From: Paramacrobiotus metropolitanus
Lineage: Eukaryota > Tardigrada > Eutardigrada > Parachela > Macrobiotidae
Length of the DNA stretch: 45,671 nt
Direction: 5' to 3'
Assembly (NCBI RefSeq): GCF_019649055.1
Contig: NW_026570554.1
Location: forward strand, 1 to 45,671
This document shows, piece after piece, positions 21,057-30,323 of this stretch. A model generated the notes under the pieces. That model was not told where the DNA came from, searched no databases, and was given only the letters and a program-made list of their open reading frames with translations. A program made the position numbers and the translations under genes. The stretch's first letter is position 1; the number at the start of each line of letters is the position of its first letter.

Positions 21057-22571
21057 TCAAATTTCTTCGTCAATCACCGCCTGTGTGGTCGGTGCTGAGA
21101 TTCCGGACAAGCGCAGGTTTCGTTCCTGGACTCTTATCTTCCTTTCCAGGTTGGCGGCCTGATCGGTACGTTGTTGTTCCTCTCGGCCTATCCTTCCCAT
21201 TTTAGCAGTGTAGTTCTCCACTGTTTGGGGAACCTTTGAATAACTCATTCTGAGTTTTACTGCCTCCTTCATGGCCTCCTCCTTCTGAACACGGAGTTTT
21301 CCGATCTCCAACGACGGTGTTCGGCCAGGCACTTGTTGGCCTGCCGAAGTCGATGGAGTTGGCTGGGGCGTCGGTACGACAACCTGTGTGGTTATCTGCG
21401 GGGGTCCAGGGTCGGGATCTCCCAGTCTTTGAGCCACGTGCCGGGCTACCGCCTGCTGGCAAATTCGGAGGTCATGTTGCTCCCTCTCATAAAGCGTCTT
21501 GTTGGCGTCATTTAAACGAGCTTCGTTAAAAGCGAGTTGGCTCAATAACGCCGCTCTGTGGTCGGCGTGACTCGGGTCCATCTGCGAAGTCTGCGTCAGT
21601 GCTTGGCTAATCGTGTCTATGTGAGCACGAACCAGCTTTGCTTGTTGGCGCAGTTCTTCGTCCGTCCTCCCATTGGTGTTAACTTCCTGGACGACCACGT
21701 AAGGTGGAGGCATCGACGTGACGACCTGTGTGGCCGCCGTCGAGACAGGCACTTGTTGGCTCTGTCCTCCAACCTGCTTTCTATGTCGGTTCAATCGGTT
21801 CAATAAGTGGGCCGTCGCGTTCGGATCCATCCAGGAGTTCTGTTGTCCGGGTGGTCTAAGATGAGTCGGCGAAGTTGGTGGCGTGAGCAATATCGGCCTT
21901 GGTGGCGAAATTGTGCCATCCGGGTTGACCATACTGATCGTTGCGATTTGTGGGGGTGGCATTCCCGACGTTGGCGGAATTGATGCGAATCGCATCGCCG
22001 GTGGGCTATATGGGGAACTACTCGGCGCCAGTGTGGGCGTCGTGTAGATCGGGCCAGCCGTGTTGGCCATTCCATGCGCCATTGTGGGCACCATGTAAAT
22101 CGTCGCAGGCGGGTTCGCCATCCCTGGCACCATTGTCGGTGTCGGGTAAGCTGCTCCGGTCACCATTGTTGATGCCGAGCTGGTTGGTCCGACTATTGTA
22201 GTCGGTACCGACCACTGATACGGTGGCATTTGACCATGTAGGTCTGCCGCCGTTACCGGAGTCGTCTGACTCGTTCCAGTTTCGTGGTTCCACAGACAGC
22301 CTGTGGTATCGACTGCTGTGTTCGGTGGCAAAATCTGCGGCGGTATCGTTCCGCGCTGGGGCCCGACCGTAAGACCTGCTAACACATTAGCTGTTAAGTT
22401 AGCGCTAGGGTTATCTACCTGCGGTAAGGGCGTCTGTGTGGCCGACCGCGAATTATCCGATCGCGATGTTGAGCGATGAGGCGGATAAGGCTGGGATCGG
22501 TTCGATCCGCTGCCGCTGCGTCCGCTGTTCGATCCGCTGGAAGGTGGGTCGTGTCGGTGACGACCTGACAT
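21057..22571 (-). CDS. Post-pol ORF A, part 1 (504 aa)
   Basis: ATG at 22571 lies 9 nt behind a strong splice-acceptor-like sequence (TTTCCTTTCCTTGACAG, minus strand), suggesting a spliced subgenomic mRNA. About the first 300 residues are low-complexity, rich in Pro, Thr, Ser and Met, with near-repeats of the type MVPGMANP. From about residue 310 helical segments begin (DEELRQQAKLVRAHIDTISQ, LLSQLAFNEARLNDANKTLY). It stops at TGA 21059-21057, but the same frame continues with a clear helix (LARLDALAQKRSEYLHEIDK). The TGA is probably a mutated codon in this copy. No signal peptide or membrane segment, so it is not an envelope protein. Confidence 0.65.
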   Translation of the reverse strand: MSGRHRHDPPSSGSNSGRSGSGSNRSQPYPPHRSTSRSDNSRSATQTPLPQVDNPSANLTANVLAGLTVGPQRGTIPPQILPPNTAVDTTGCLWNHETGTSQTTPVTAADLHGQMPPYQWSVPTTIVGPTSSASTMVTGAAYPTPTMVPGMANPPATIYMVPTMAHGMANTAGPIYTTPTLAPSSSPYSPPAMRFASIPPTSGMPPPQIATISMVNPDGTISPPRPILLTPPTSPTHLRPPGQQNSWMDPNATAHLLNRLNRHRKQVGGQSQQVPVSTAATQVVTSMPPPYVVVQEVNTNGRTDEELRQQAKLVRAHIDTISQALTQTSQMDPSHADHRAALLSQLAFNEARLNDANKTLYEREQHDLRICQQAVARHVAQRLGDPDPGPPQITTQVVVPTPQPTPSTSAGQQVPGRTPSLEIGKLRVQKEEAMKEAVKLRMSYSKVPQTVENYTAKMGRIGREEQQRTDQAANLERKIRVQERNLRLSGISAPTTQAVIDEEI

Positions 22572-22580
22572 GGTTGCTTG

Positions 22581-22597
22581 CTGTCAAGGAAAGGAAA
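22581..22597 (-). promoter_or_regulatory. Candidate 3' splice site before post-pol ORF A
   Basis: The minus strand reads TTTCCTTTCCTTGACAG, then CAAGCAACC and the ATG. A long pyrimidine tract ending in CAG nine bases before a start codon is expected for a subgenomic spliced mRNA. Confidence 0.5.
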
Positions 22598-22747
22598 TAC
22601 GGCACGTTAGAATTCTACCAACTCCCGTACATTCAAATGAAGATGTTGCGGTCAACTGAAGAGATCCCATTTCGACACCAAAGGTCCATCTATGCCTAGC
22701 TACTGTTATGCTACCTAAAACTTATTCTAAGTTTTACACCTATGGCC

Positions 22748-23990
22748 CTATGACTGAGTCTGTGCTGTTGTGACTGCTGTTTTGGGTGTCTTGGGTTTTG
22801 TTGTTTTGACCGGTTTCTCCGAGTCTGCCCGTCCTTCGGATATTCGTTCGAGGATTTCCTTATGGGCTTCGTCTTCAGCGACTTCAGTTTCCTCCAGCAT
22901 CTGTTGTGCTGTCAGCTTGGGTTTCTTAGCTGTCCCATACTTCCGTTTCGGCTTAGTCGGTTCGACTGCCTTGTCGGCTGCTACGACTTCGGTGGTCGGC
23001 GCCGATGTGTTCGGTAAGTCGACCTTCCGTTTCGTATACTTGCGTTTTGGCTTGGTCGGTTGGACTGCCGAGTCGGCTACAACGGCCTCTGTGGTCGGTG
23101 CCGACGCGTCGGTTTGCTTTACCGTCCTCTTCTTCCGAGCTGGCTTTGTCGCTGGCTTCGGTTCTTTCGTTGATTGGTTGGCTGGCTGGACCGGCATTTC
23201 CGACTTATTATCCGACTTCTTCGGTTGCTCGGTGGTCGGCTGAGCTTTGTTCCCAGCGACTTCTTCCGAGGTCGGTGCTGGTTCAGCTGCTATCACATCT
23301 TGCTTCTGAAGTTCTTTCAGTGCAGGTGTCTCGAAGTCGGTCGGTGGTTTCTTCCGAGGTCGACCTCGTTTCTTTTTCGCCGTCGATTCGGTTTTGTCCG
23401 TGTCTTTGGTCGGATCCGAAGGTTTTTCGACGATTTCTTCCGGTTTCTTCTTCGGCTTCCGAGTAGCTTTGCCTTCTGTTTGGTTGGCTACCGGGCCAGT
23501 TGACCGAGTTGCTGGTCGACTTGTCTCGACTCGGCAATGTTTGACTCGGTCGACAACTACCGTGTCTTTACGTCCGTCTTCGCATCGGAGGAGTAAGTTG
23601 TTTGGGCCAACGTAGTTGACGACCGCCCAAACTCCATCGTAGCGTTCCTTCCGAATTGGGTCCTTGGTCGAAAATTTCACCGTTACCTTATCCCTCGGTT
23701 TGAAGGTCGGATTTGACTTCTTCTTATTGTAATGCTCGGCATTCCGTTCGAATGCTTCATCAATGTTGATGCGAGCAATCTCGTGCGAGCGTTGAAGTCG
23801 TTCTTTTATCTGTCGGATGTAATGTTCCTTGTCCGTAAAGGTTTCCGGTGTATTCGTTCCGGCCACAACGTCCTGTGGCATGGTCATTTCTCGACCATAC
23901 ATCATGTAGAATGGTGAGAATTTAGTCGCGGCATGGACGGCTCGGTTCATTCCGCAGACGACGTAATCCAAGGCTCTGTGCCATCAGGTA
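22748..23990 (-). CDS. Pol part 4: integrase C-terminus with GPY/F-like module and AT-hook tail
   Basis: It begins with the end of the core (NRAVHAATKFSPFYMMYGRE). Next comes a GPY/F-like module: PRDKVTVKFS..YDGVWAVVNYVGPNNLLL. Instead of a chromodomain there is a tail of about 260 residues rich in Lys, Pro and Thr. It has a clear AT-hook-like KKRGRPRKKP and repeated KPKRKY-TKRK blocks in units of about 38 residues (SAPTTE-VVA..VEPTKPKRKY). Such a tail could bind chromatin or DNA during integration (inference). It ends at TAG 22750-22748, 176 nt before the next ATG. Confidence 0.88.
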
Positions 23991-24302
23991 TCCGTCTTTT
24001 ACATCGCAGAACTTTCTTATTCCGTCCCATATCGTTTGCATTTGCCGTTCGACTTGTCCTTGTCCTTCCGGATGATGGGCAGTTCCAAGTGTATGTTGGA
24101 TACCGAAGATCCGTGCGACCTTAGCGAACGTCTTCGCCGTAAAGTGTGTCCCTCTGTCCGAGTGGATGAAGGTCGGCATTCCGTACTTCAGGAGGACATC
24201 CTTGACGAAAAACCGTTCGAACTCCCTCGCGGTATTCGTCTTTGTTGCCCGGGCTACGGTGAACTTCGTCCGCTGGTCGGTTACCACTGCGATGTACTGG
24301 TA
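23922..24302 (-). CDS. Pol part 3: integrase catalytic core
   Basis: In frame with the preceding part after the second TGA. YIAVVTDQRTKF is followed by HSDRGTHF and GQGQVERQ, giving the second Asp and the Glu with exactly 35 residues between (DD35E), so the catalytic triad is conserved. After about CDVKDGY the frame becomes wrong; the true continuation (DYVVCGMNRAVHAA) lies in the +1 frame from about 23990, which marks a small indel. Confidence 0.88.
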   Translation of the reverse strand, partial: YQYIAVVTDQRTKFTVARATKTNTAREFERFFVKDVLLKYGMPTFIHSDRGTHFTAKTFAKVARIFGIQHTLGTAHHPEGQGQVERQMQTIWDGIRKFCDVKDGYLMAQSLGLRRLRNEPSRPCRD

Positions 24303-25328
24303 TCACTTCGTCTCCGTCCGAGGAAGAGGACCTTTCAAGTCCGCATAGATGCGATACCAGGCTTCACCGACTTTCGTCTTTTGGAGTTTACCCGGTGGTG
24401 GACATCGTTGTTTGTTCGCCATGATGCACTGTCGGCATTTCTCGATGTAGGCAATGGCGTCAGTATTCATTCTCGTCCAGAAGCAGCGCAATTTCAATGC
24501 CTCGATCGTTTTCTCCCTGCCGAAGTGGTTTCCGGTTTTTCCGTCATGGAGCGATCGAATGATTTGATTACGCATGAAGAGTGGTACGACGAAGCAACGT
24601 TCCAACTTTGTGCTGATCGTCTTCAGTCTGTACAGTACTCCTTGCGCCATCTGGTAGTGTTCCAGATGCTTCGACTTGTGGTCGAGTTTTTCTGGGTTCT
24701 CCAGCTCGTCGATGATTTTGCGTAGCTGCGGGTCTCGTAACTGCGCTTTCCGAAGCTCCATGTTCGGTTCGGGTGGAGGTGGGAGTGTCTCTTCGACTTC
24801 CAACTCGTCGTCCTCCGCCGTGTTGACAGTCCGAACGGTCGGTTCCGGTGTCTCCGGTGCTGGTATGTTAATGACTCGGACCTCTGTGGTACTCAAGTCA
24901 TGCCAGTCGGTTATGACGTTGCATCCGGGGAGAACCGGTGGAAGTGGGATTTTCGGTGGGTTTTCCGTCTCCTTCTTCCTTTTCTTAAAGGCGTTCGCTT
25001 TCAGACGTCTAAGGGTCCGTATTGTGCAGACCTTGATTTCGTCCTTGAAGTCCTCAAAGTTGGGGACTTGGTCCAACTCTTCGTGTGGATCTTTGTCTTC
25101 ACTACGTTCGAGTGGCCATCTCGACAGAGCGTCCGCATTGTCGCAGAAAACTCCCGGCTTATACTCGATGGTTATGTCCCGTCCATGTAAAGCCAGTGCC
25201 CATCTCGTTAGTCGAGGGTTGATGCCAGGTCGGTTCGACTCGCATCGGAGCAGATTCTGCAGTGCTCGGTGATCCGTTCGTACGGTGAATGGTCCGTGGT
25301 CGATGAAGTGCTTGAATTTCTGCACCGC
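24303..25328 (-). CDS. Pol part 2: RNase H and integrase zinc-binding domain
   Basis: It continues Pol in the same frame after the TGA. RNase H is recognised by FTVRTDHRALQNLL and NADALSRWP. After a spacer, the integrase zinc finger is intact: HX6HX29CX2C, ending CRQC. The first catalytic Asp of the integrase core lies in YADLKGPLP. The segment stops at TGA 24305-24303 just behind it, again followed by the correct continuation in the same frame. The length of RNase H plus connection is normal for the family. Confidence 0.9.
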   Translation of the reverse strand, partial: AVQKFKHFIDHGPFTVRTDHRALQNLLRCESNRPGINPRLTRWALALHGRDITIEYKPGVFCDNADALSRWPLERSEDKDPHEELDQVPNFEDFKDEIKVCTIRTLRRLKANAFKKRKKETENPPKIPLPPVLPGCNVITDWHDLSTTEVRVINIPAPETPEPTVRTVNTAEDDELEVEETLPPPPEPNMELRKAQLRDPQLRKIIDELENPEKLDHKSKHLEHYQMAQGVLYRLKTISTKLERCFVVPLFMRNQIIRSLHDGKTGNHFGREKTIEALKLRCFWTRMNTDAIAYIEKCRQCIMANKQRCPPPGKLQKTKVGEAWYRIYADLKGPLPRTETK

Positions 25329-28300
25329 TCATACCACGGCCAAGCATTCCCATTCGGTAACTCCATAGTTGAGTTCCGGTCCGCGTAGGACTCGACTGGC
25401 GTAGGCAATTGGATGATCGTCTTGTGAGATCACCGCGCCAAGTCCGGCTCCGCTTGCGTCACATTCGATGACGGTCTTTTTAGTCGGGTCGAACTTCGCC
25501 AGTACCGGTGCTTCTGTTAGCGCCTTCTTGATATCGTTGAACTCAGCCGTGTGGGCATCCGTCCAATCGAGCTTGATGTTTTTGTCCTTCCGTATGAGCT
25601 CGTACATTTTCGATGTCTTCTGATCGTATCCTCGGATGAATTTCCGGTAGTAGTTGGCCAGTCCGAGGAACGACTTGAGTTGCCGTTCGGTTCTCGGGCA
25701 GCTTTGTTCTGCGATACAGGCCACTTTCTCATCATCGGTCTGGACTCCGTCCTTGCTAAGCACGTGTCCTAGGAACAGCAGTCTGTCCGTTCCGATCTCA
25801 CATTTGGAGGGTTTGACCGTAAATCCAGCATCGCGGAGGCATGCGAGAGTCGCTCGGAAGGCCTCGAGGAAGTCTTCGAACGTTTTGCCGAAGAAGATGA
25901 TGTCGTCGATGTAGGCGAACACACCCTTCTTCCGAGCTGATGCTGTGATTTTATCCATATGCATTTGGAAAGTTGCTGGTCCGTTGCAGACTCCAAACGG
26001 CATACGGTTGAATCGCCACATGCCTTCGGGTGTTACGAAGGTCGTGTAGTCTTTGGATTGTTCATCCATTGGAATTTGCCAAAAGCCGGACTGACAGTCT
26101 ACCTTGCCGTAGTATTCCATTCCGGCGCATCGGTCCAGTAGCTCGTCCGGGTTCGGTAGTGGGTAGTTGTTTTTCTTCGTGACGGCATTCAACTTGATAT
26201 AGTTGATGCAGAAGCGTGTTCCTACCGTGCCGTCTCCGTTCCGTTTCGCGGCTAAGACGACGGGGAAGCTCCATGCAGCCGATGACGGTTCGATGACTCC
26301 TTGGTCGAGCATCTCTTGCACGTGTTTTTGGATGAATTCACGTCCCTTCCAGCTTGTCCTGGTCGGGTTCATCTTAATTGGCTGCGCACCTTGGACATCA
26401 ATGGTATGTGTTACCCCTTTGACGCATCTGTAAGGTTTCTTCGAGGTCGGAAATACGGTCCGGTAATCCCATGCAACCGCCTTCAGTTTGGCTAGCTGCT
26501 CATCGGTTAAGTTTTTACCGAAGTTCATGGAGTCGATGATTCTCCGTCGCTCCTCCTGGGATTCGGCGTCTTCCGTTTCCACCTCAGCCGTGTTGACTCG
26601 TGCTTCTTCGACTTTTTGGTCGTCCGTCATCATTGTGAATGCTTCAGCTCGACCCATCGGCGCACCTTTGCGTAAGGTTACCTCTCGATGAGTGTGGTTA
26701 GCCACCATGACGGTGAATCGTTTCCCGTCATGTTTGGTTACGCCGTCCATGAATTCGATTCCATCTCGTTTGGGGTCGGATTCTCCGAGGTACATCAATT
26801 TTTGGTCCTTGGATACCGGTACGTCCAGGACGACTTCTACCATGGTTACGGCCCGAGGGATGAGTTTGACCTTCCGTTGGGCTCGAACTCCTGTTGCCTC
26901 GAAAACTTCGAATTGGGGTTTTGGCTTCACTTCCCGAGTCGGGGGCCAGGTCTTCGCCACTTTGTGTGGGAGTTCCCATTCGACAAATTCATTATTAATT
27001 TCCGGTTCATAGACATCGGCGTATTGCATGTGGCCAAGTCGTACGCCTTTCTTCAACACCTTCGTTTGGTGGGTCGTGTTCTGGATGTTTATCCAGGCCG
27101 TGTCGTTTGTCGGTCGAATGTCGATCTTGGCTTCGATTGGCCGAATAGGTCGGACTACCCGTTGTAGGGTAGAGAAGTAAGTGCGTCTTCTCGGATCCAT
27201 TGGTTTGGCCGTCCGTACCTTGATCGAACACGTTGACCATGGTGGGAGAGAGACTCGTTCGCTGTTGAAGACGACTTGTCGGTCTAGCGCTTTTGTCTCT
27301 ACGTGGGGATCCAGCTTTAAATGGTGAACTTCTGAGCATTTGTTGTCCAGGTCCAACTCGTCGATCGTCTTGACTTTGGCTACTCGTGCCTTCCATGTGT
27401 TGAAATGCTCCGACTTCTGTTGGTCGGTCAAGTTAGCCAAGGTCGGTTGTTCCGTTGACAACTGCTGGATTACGATAGTCGGAGGTCGGAAATCGTCTTC
27501 TTCCGGTGAACCTCCTCCGAATTCCCACAAAGCCTTAAGTTGGTCGAGTTGCTCCTGTTGTTCAGAGTCGACCGGCTTCTCCTGCTCGGTTTGTTCCGGC
27601 TGCTCGACTATGAATTCTGTGTGAACTATAGTCCGCAGTGCTGTAGTTAGCCGTACATCGTAGGTCGGTTCTTCGTCCTCCGATGACGAATCATCCGAGT
27701 CGTTTATGCTCGGTTTATCCGTCTTACAGTGTCGGACTGACAGATCGAATTCTTCGTCTTCTTCCTCGGATTCTTCCGAAGGTCGGTTATCGGAGTCTGT
27801 GTCCGCCGAATCGCTCGTACTTTGTATATCCGAGTCGTCCGACTGGTAATCTTCGAATTCGATTTCCGAACCGTTTTCGAAGTCGGCTTCCGGCATGTTG
27901 TCGGATCCGTTCTGTTGTGTATTACCGACTTCGACCTGTGTGGTCAACTCGGTTCGGTCGGCCATATCCGTCTGTTGGGGTGGTCGACTCGTTCCGCCCT
28001 GGTTCTCAAGGTCGGCTGGCTGTAAGCCTATGTTACTTAGCCATCGGATGCTCGCTGGTTGGGGCTTCCGAAAACGGTCTACCTTCCGTTCCTGTTGCGG
28101 AGGCGACGATGACGACGGTCTGTCGTCCGACCAAGTCAGGTCGTGATGAGCCTTTGTTACTCGTACTACCTCGTCAATGTTATCTTGACAGATAGCACAC
28201 CAATAAGGTCTGTCGGTTTCCTCCAGGATTATGTTTTCCTGGGACTTCGGTAAGCTACTGTCAAACTTCACGTAAGTCGGAGTGTGTGGCATGAGTGGTG

Positions 28301-29318
28301 GTAGTCGATTAGGGATGTGCCGTGTTATGGCGGTATCCTCACCGTACCGTTGCCAAAATGCGGTTGTTGACGATTCTCCGTGCAACCGTATTCGCTGCAT
28401 GTAGGCGAAAAGTTGTGAGCCTAGTTCCTGGCAAGGCATTTCCAAAGGAGGTGGTATGGGAAGTCCGTATTCCACGTACTGTCGGTGGATAGGGATTCGT
28501 TCGTCTTCCCATTCCCATGCGTCGTCCTCTATGTCGTTCGCGAGGGCGATTACCGGTTCGCACGTTCGTTGTGCTTCCAGTATCTGGTCGGGGGTTACCG
28601 CTCCGTTCTGCTGCAGCGTGGTCGCCATTTCCGACGTCCGTTGGTCGAGAAAATGCCGAACTCCCGAGAACCAAGTTCGGTACTTTTGTCGTATTCGTTC
28701 TAGGTTCGGGGCATCCGCGTCAGCGGGTGCCTCTGGTATCGGGGTAGACTTCAGTACGGTCTTCGCCGATCGTAATGTTCCGGTGCTTTTCCGTTCTTCG
28801 TACGCTTCGATGGCGTTGTGCAGCTTGAGTTCCTCACGCAGGGTCCGGTTGTTCTCCCGGCAGTCACGGCAAATGTTACGCGTAGGATCCGAAGGGTCAT
28901 CAATCCGACTTATCCTCGCTTCACTTGGTAACTTGCCCGATGCCTCTGGTATCGGGATAGACTGCACTACTGTCGTTCCTTCTGGTTGTTCCGGGGTAGG
29001 AATCGGAGTTAACACGAAGGTGAACTTCGAATGCAGGTAGTCGCATCCGAGTAGCACTGGAATGTCCGCTTCGGTCGGCTGGACGTGGAATGTATGGTGA
29101 CTTGTAAAGCCCTGCATTTTTACAGGTGTCGTACAGCAATGGGACACCATGAAGGCGACTTGTCCGCCTACACCAAGTATTTTGGTGTAATGTCCGAGGG
29201 GTTGCATCGTTAAACCGTTCCTCTCGCAAAACCGTTGTTCGATAAGCGAAGTCTCCGCTCCGGTATCTAACATCGCCAATGTGGGCGTGGATCCGACTTG
29301 GATTTCGTGTGTCCAAGC
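25329..29318 (-). CDS. pol: Pol part 1: protease, spacer, reverse transcriptase, start of RNase H
   Basis: The frame opens after TGA 29321. The aspartic protease has MLDTGAETSLI (DTGA at 29267-29256) and the later VLLGCDYL segment. A long spacer follows with a very acidic stretch (SEESEEEDEEFD) and a beta-rich domain near VSLPPWSTCSIKV and VLKKGVRLGHMQ. RT shows RFCINYIKLN, the catalytic YIDD at 25913-25902, MPFGVCNGPATFQ and FLGHVLS. RNase H starts with TVIECDASGAGLGAVIS. The frame ends at TGA 25331-25329 in a position where the family has Trp (AVVW). The same frame continues on the other side, so this is a nonsense mutation. The RT is of Ty3/gypsy type. Confidence 0.93.
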   Translation of the reverse strand, partial: AWTHEIQVGSTPTLAMLDTGAETSLIEQRFCERNGLTMQPLGHYTKILGVGGQVAFMVSHCCTTPVKMQGFTSHHTFHVQPTEADIPVLLGCDYLHSKFTFVLTPIPTPEQPEGTTVVQSIPIPEASGKLPSEARISRIDDPSDPTRNICRDCRENNRTLREELKLHNAIEAYEERKSTGTLRSAKTVLKSTPIPEAPADADAPNLERIRQKYRTWFSGVRHFLDQRTSEMATTLQQNGAVTPDQILEAQRTCEPVIALANDIEDDAWEWEDERIPIHRQYVEYGLPIPPPLEMPCQELGSQLFAYMQRIRLHGESSTTAFWQRYGEDTAITRHIPNRLPPLMPHTPTYVKFDSSLPKSQENIILEETDRPYWCAICQDNIDEVVRVTKAHHDLTWSDDRPSSSSPPQQERKVDRFRKPQPASIRWLSNIGLQPADLENQGGTSRPPQQTDMADRTELTTQVEVGNTQQNGSDNMPEADFENGSEIEFEDYQSDDSDIQSTSDSADTDSDNRPSEESEEEDEEFDLSVRHCKTDKPSINDSDDSSSEDEEPTYDVRLTTALRTIVHTEFIVEQPEQTEQEKPVDSEQQEQLDQLKALWEFGGGSPEEDDFRPPTIVIQQLSTEQPTLANLTDQQKSEHFNTWKARVAKVKTIDELDLDNKCSEVHHLKLDPHVETKALDRQVVFNSERVSLPPWSTCSIKVRTAKPMDPRRRTYFSTLQRVVRPIRPIEAKIDIRPTNDTAWINIQNTTHQTKVLKKGVRLGHMQYADVYEPEINNEFVEWELPHKVAKTWPPTREVKPKPQFEVFEATGVRAQRKVKLIPRAVTMVEVVLDVPVSKDQKLMYLGESDPKRDGIEFMDGVTKHDGKRFTVMVANHTHREVTLRKGAPMGRAEAFTMMTDDQKVEEARVNTAEVETEDAESQEERRRIIDSMNFGKNLTDEQLAKLKAVAWDYRTVFPTSKKPYRCVKGVTHTIDVQGAQPIKMNPTRTSWKGREFIQKHVQEMLDQGVIEPSSAAWSFPVVLAAKRNGDGTVGTRFCINYIKLNAVTKKNNYPLPNPDELLDRCAGMEYYGKVDCQSGFWQIPMDEQSKDYTTFVTPEGMWRFNRMPFGVCNGPATFQMHMDKITASARKKGVFAYIDDIIFFGKTFEDFLEAFRATLACLRDAGFTVKPSKCEIGTDRLLFLGHVLSKDGVQTDDEKVACIAEQSCPRTERQLKSFLGLANYYRKFIRGYDQKTSKMYELIRKDKNIKLDWTDAHTAEFNDIKKALTEAPVLAKFDPTKKTVIECDASGAGLGAVISQDDHPIAYASRVLRGPELNYGVTEWECLAVV

Positions 29319-29704
29319 TCAACGGAAATTCGGAATTTCGGAAGATCGGAATTCGGAAGATCGGAATTTCGGCGGTTCCGAACCGTTGTGCCTGTGCCAG
29401 TATCCGTTCCTCCATTGAGGCATCTGTCGGCCTCAGTTTCGACCACATGTAGTCGAGGTTGAGGAATATTCGAGAGCCGCGAACTGTTCGTACTACTGGC
29501 TCCTTGTCTGGGAGAGGTCCGCTTCCTGTTGCAGCCAGCGGGCGCCTGTGCTTCCAGTGGGAATGTGTCCCATATTTCGACTTCTTCCCGTTCTTCGGTA
29601 AAGTCGATGGCTGCCATTGTTGCAGCGTATCTATCCGTTGGCGGATGATACATTGGGGAAGCTTCTGTTGCCCCTGTGCGTGGATCGGCGTCCCGGTCTT
29701 CCAC
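29267..29704 (-). CDS. Gag-Pol linker, frame unclear (damaged)
   Basis: Two overlapping frames (29704-29267 and 29763-28921) are each plausible over different parts. The first looks natural around residues 29-50 (AAIDFTEEREEVEIWDTFPL). The second looks natural around VVRTVRGSRIFLNLDY and ASMEERILAQAQRFG. The change falls near 29500. Just before protease, a tract with several copies of CGGAATT (29330-29390) lies where the frames change again. I read this as a region with at least two indels in this copy, joining Gag to protease in intact relatives. Confidence 0.45.
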   Translation of the reverse strand: MEDRDADPRTGATEASPMYHPPTDRYAATMAAIDFTEEREEVEIWDTFPLEAQAPAGCNRKRTSPRQGASSTNSSRLSNIPQPRLHVVETEADRCLNGGTDTGTGTTVRNRRNSDLPNSDLPKFRISVELGHTKSKSDPRPHWRC

Positions 29705-30323
29705 GTCTTGGGCCTCGTCTGGTCTGCTCGGTTGAGTTTATCCTCACCGGCAATCCGGTCCAACTTCCGTGGCCGGGCCGTACTACGTCACTTTGTGTAA
29801 CGGACGGCGCAGTCGCATTGTTTGCGCTGCTTAGGCCGGGCGTTTCCCGCGCTCCGACCTCCGACGTTCCAGTTCCAAGTCGAGGGACTGGGTCGGTTGC
29901 CTCGAGTGCTTGTTGCAACCCCGGCCATGCTTCGGTGGTGCCATTGTTGACGTACACGCCGAGCTGGGCAGCTAACTTCCGAGCTGTCTCTACCTCCTTT
30001 GTGGAGGTCGACATCGTTCTTGCGAAGTCCTCCTCTGAACTGTTTTCGTTCAGTCCGAGAAGTTGGAGGACAGTGGCTACCTGTTGGTGGCCTTCCTCTA
30101 TCGTTATAGGAAAGTTCAGTTCGTTGTGAGTTTCCAATGTTCCAGCGCCAAGTCGATGCGCTGGGTCGGTTCGGCCGGGCATTTCTTGCGTTCCGGTCCG
30201 GATCTCGATTTCACCATTGTTGATAAAAATTCCGAGTTCGGCTGCCTTAATTCGAGCAGCCTCTGCCTCCTTTGTGGAGGCGGACAGTGCCGTGAGAATT
30301 CCTCCTCCGTGCAACTGGTCCAA
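29631..30323 (-). CDS. Small ORF between Gag and Pol, part 2, with two repeats
   Basis: It continues the previous ORF after a one-base shift. Two copies of a unit of about 75-80 residues are visible: QQ-IATVL-LGL, acidic EE-F-R, STKE-E-AR--AA-LG, NNG, then RLG-GT. The second copy lies fully in this frame, the first is split between both frames. Both copies encode STKE through the same DNA hairpin (29992-30008 and 30265-30281). The C-terminal part becomes Arg-rich and may be out of frame. The role is unknown; its position suggests a Gag-derived or Gag-Pol linker domain. Confidence 0.55.
   Translation of the reverse strand: MDQLHGGGILTALSASTKEAEAARIKAAELGIFINNGEIEIRTGTQEMPGRTDPAHRLGAGTLETHNELNFPITIEEGHQQVATVLQLLGLNENSSEEDFARTMSTSTKEVETARKLAAQLGVYVNNGTTEAWPGLQQALEATDPVPRLGTGTSEVGARETPGLSSANNATAPSVTQSDVVRPGHGSWTGLPVRINSTEQTRRGPRRGRPGRRSTHRGNRSFPNVSSANG

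Noticed and set aside
10753-22571. Post-pol ORFs as an envelope gene
   Set aside because: No signal peptide, transmembrane anchor or paired Cys pattern is present in any of them.
24303-25331. Reassigned UGA codon or selenoprotein
   Set aside because: The host gene at 1059 ends in TGA in the expected place, UGG is used normally, and frame shifts nearby point to decay.
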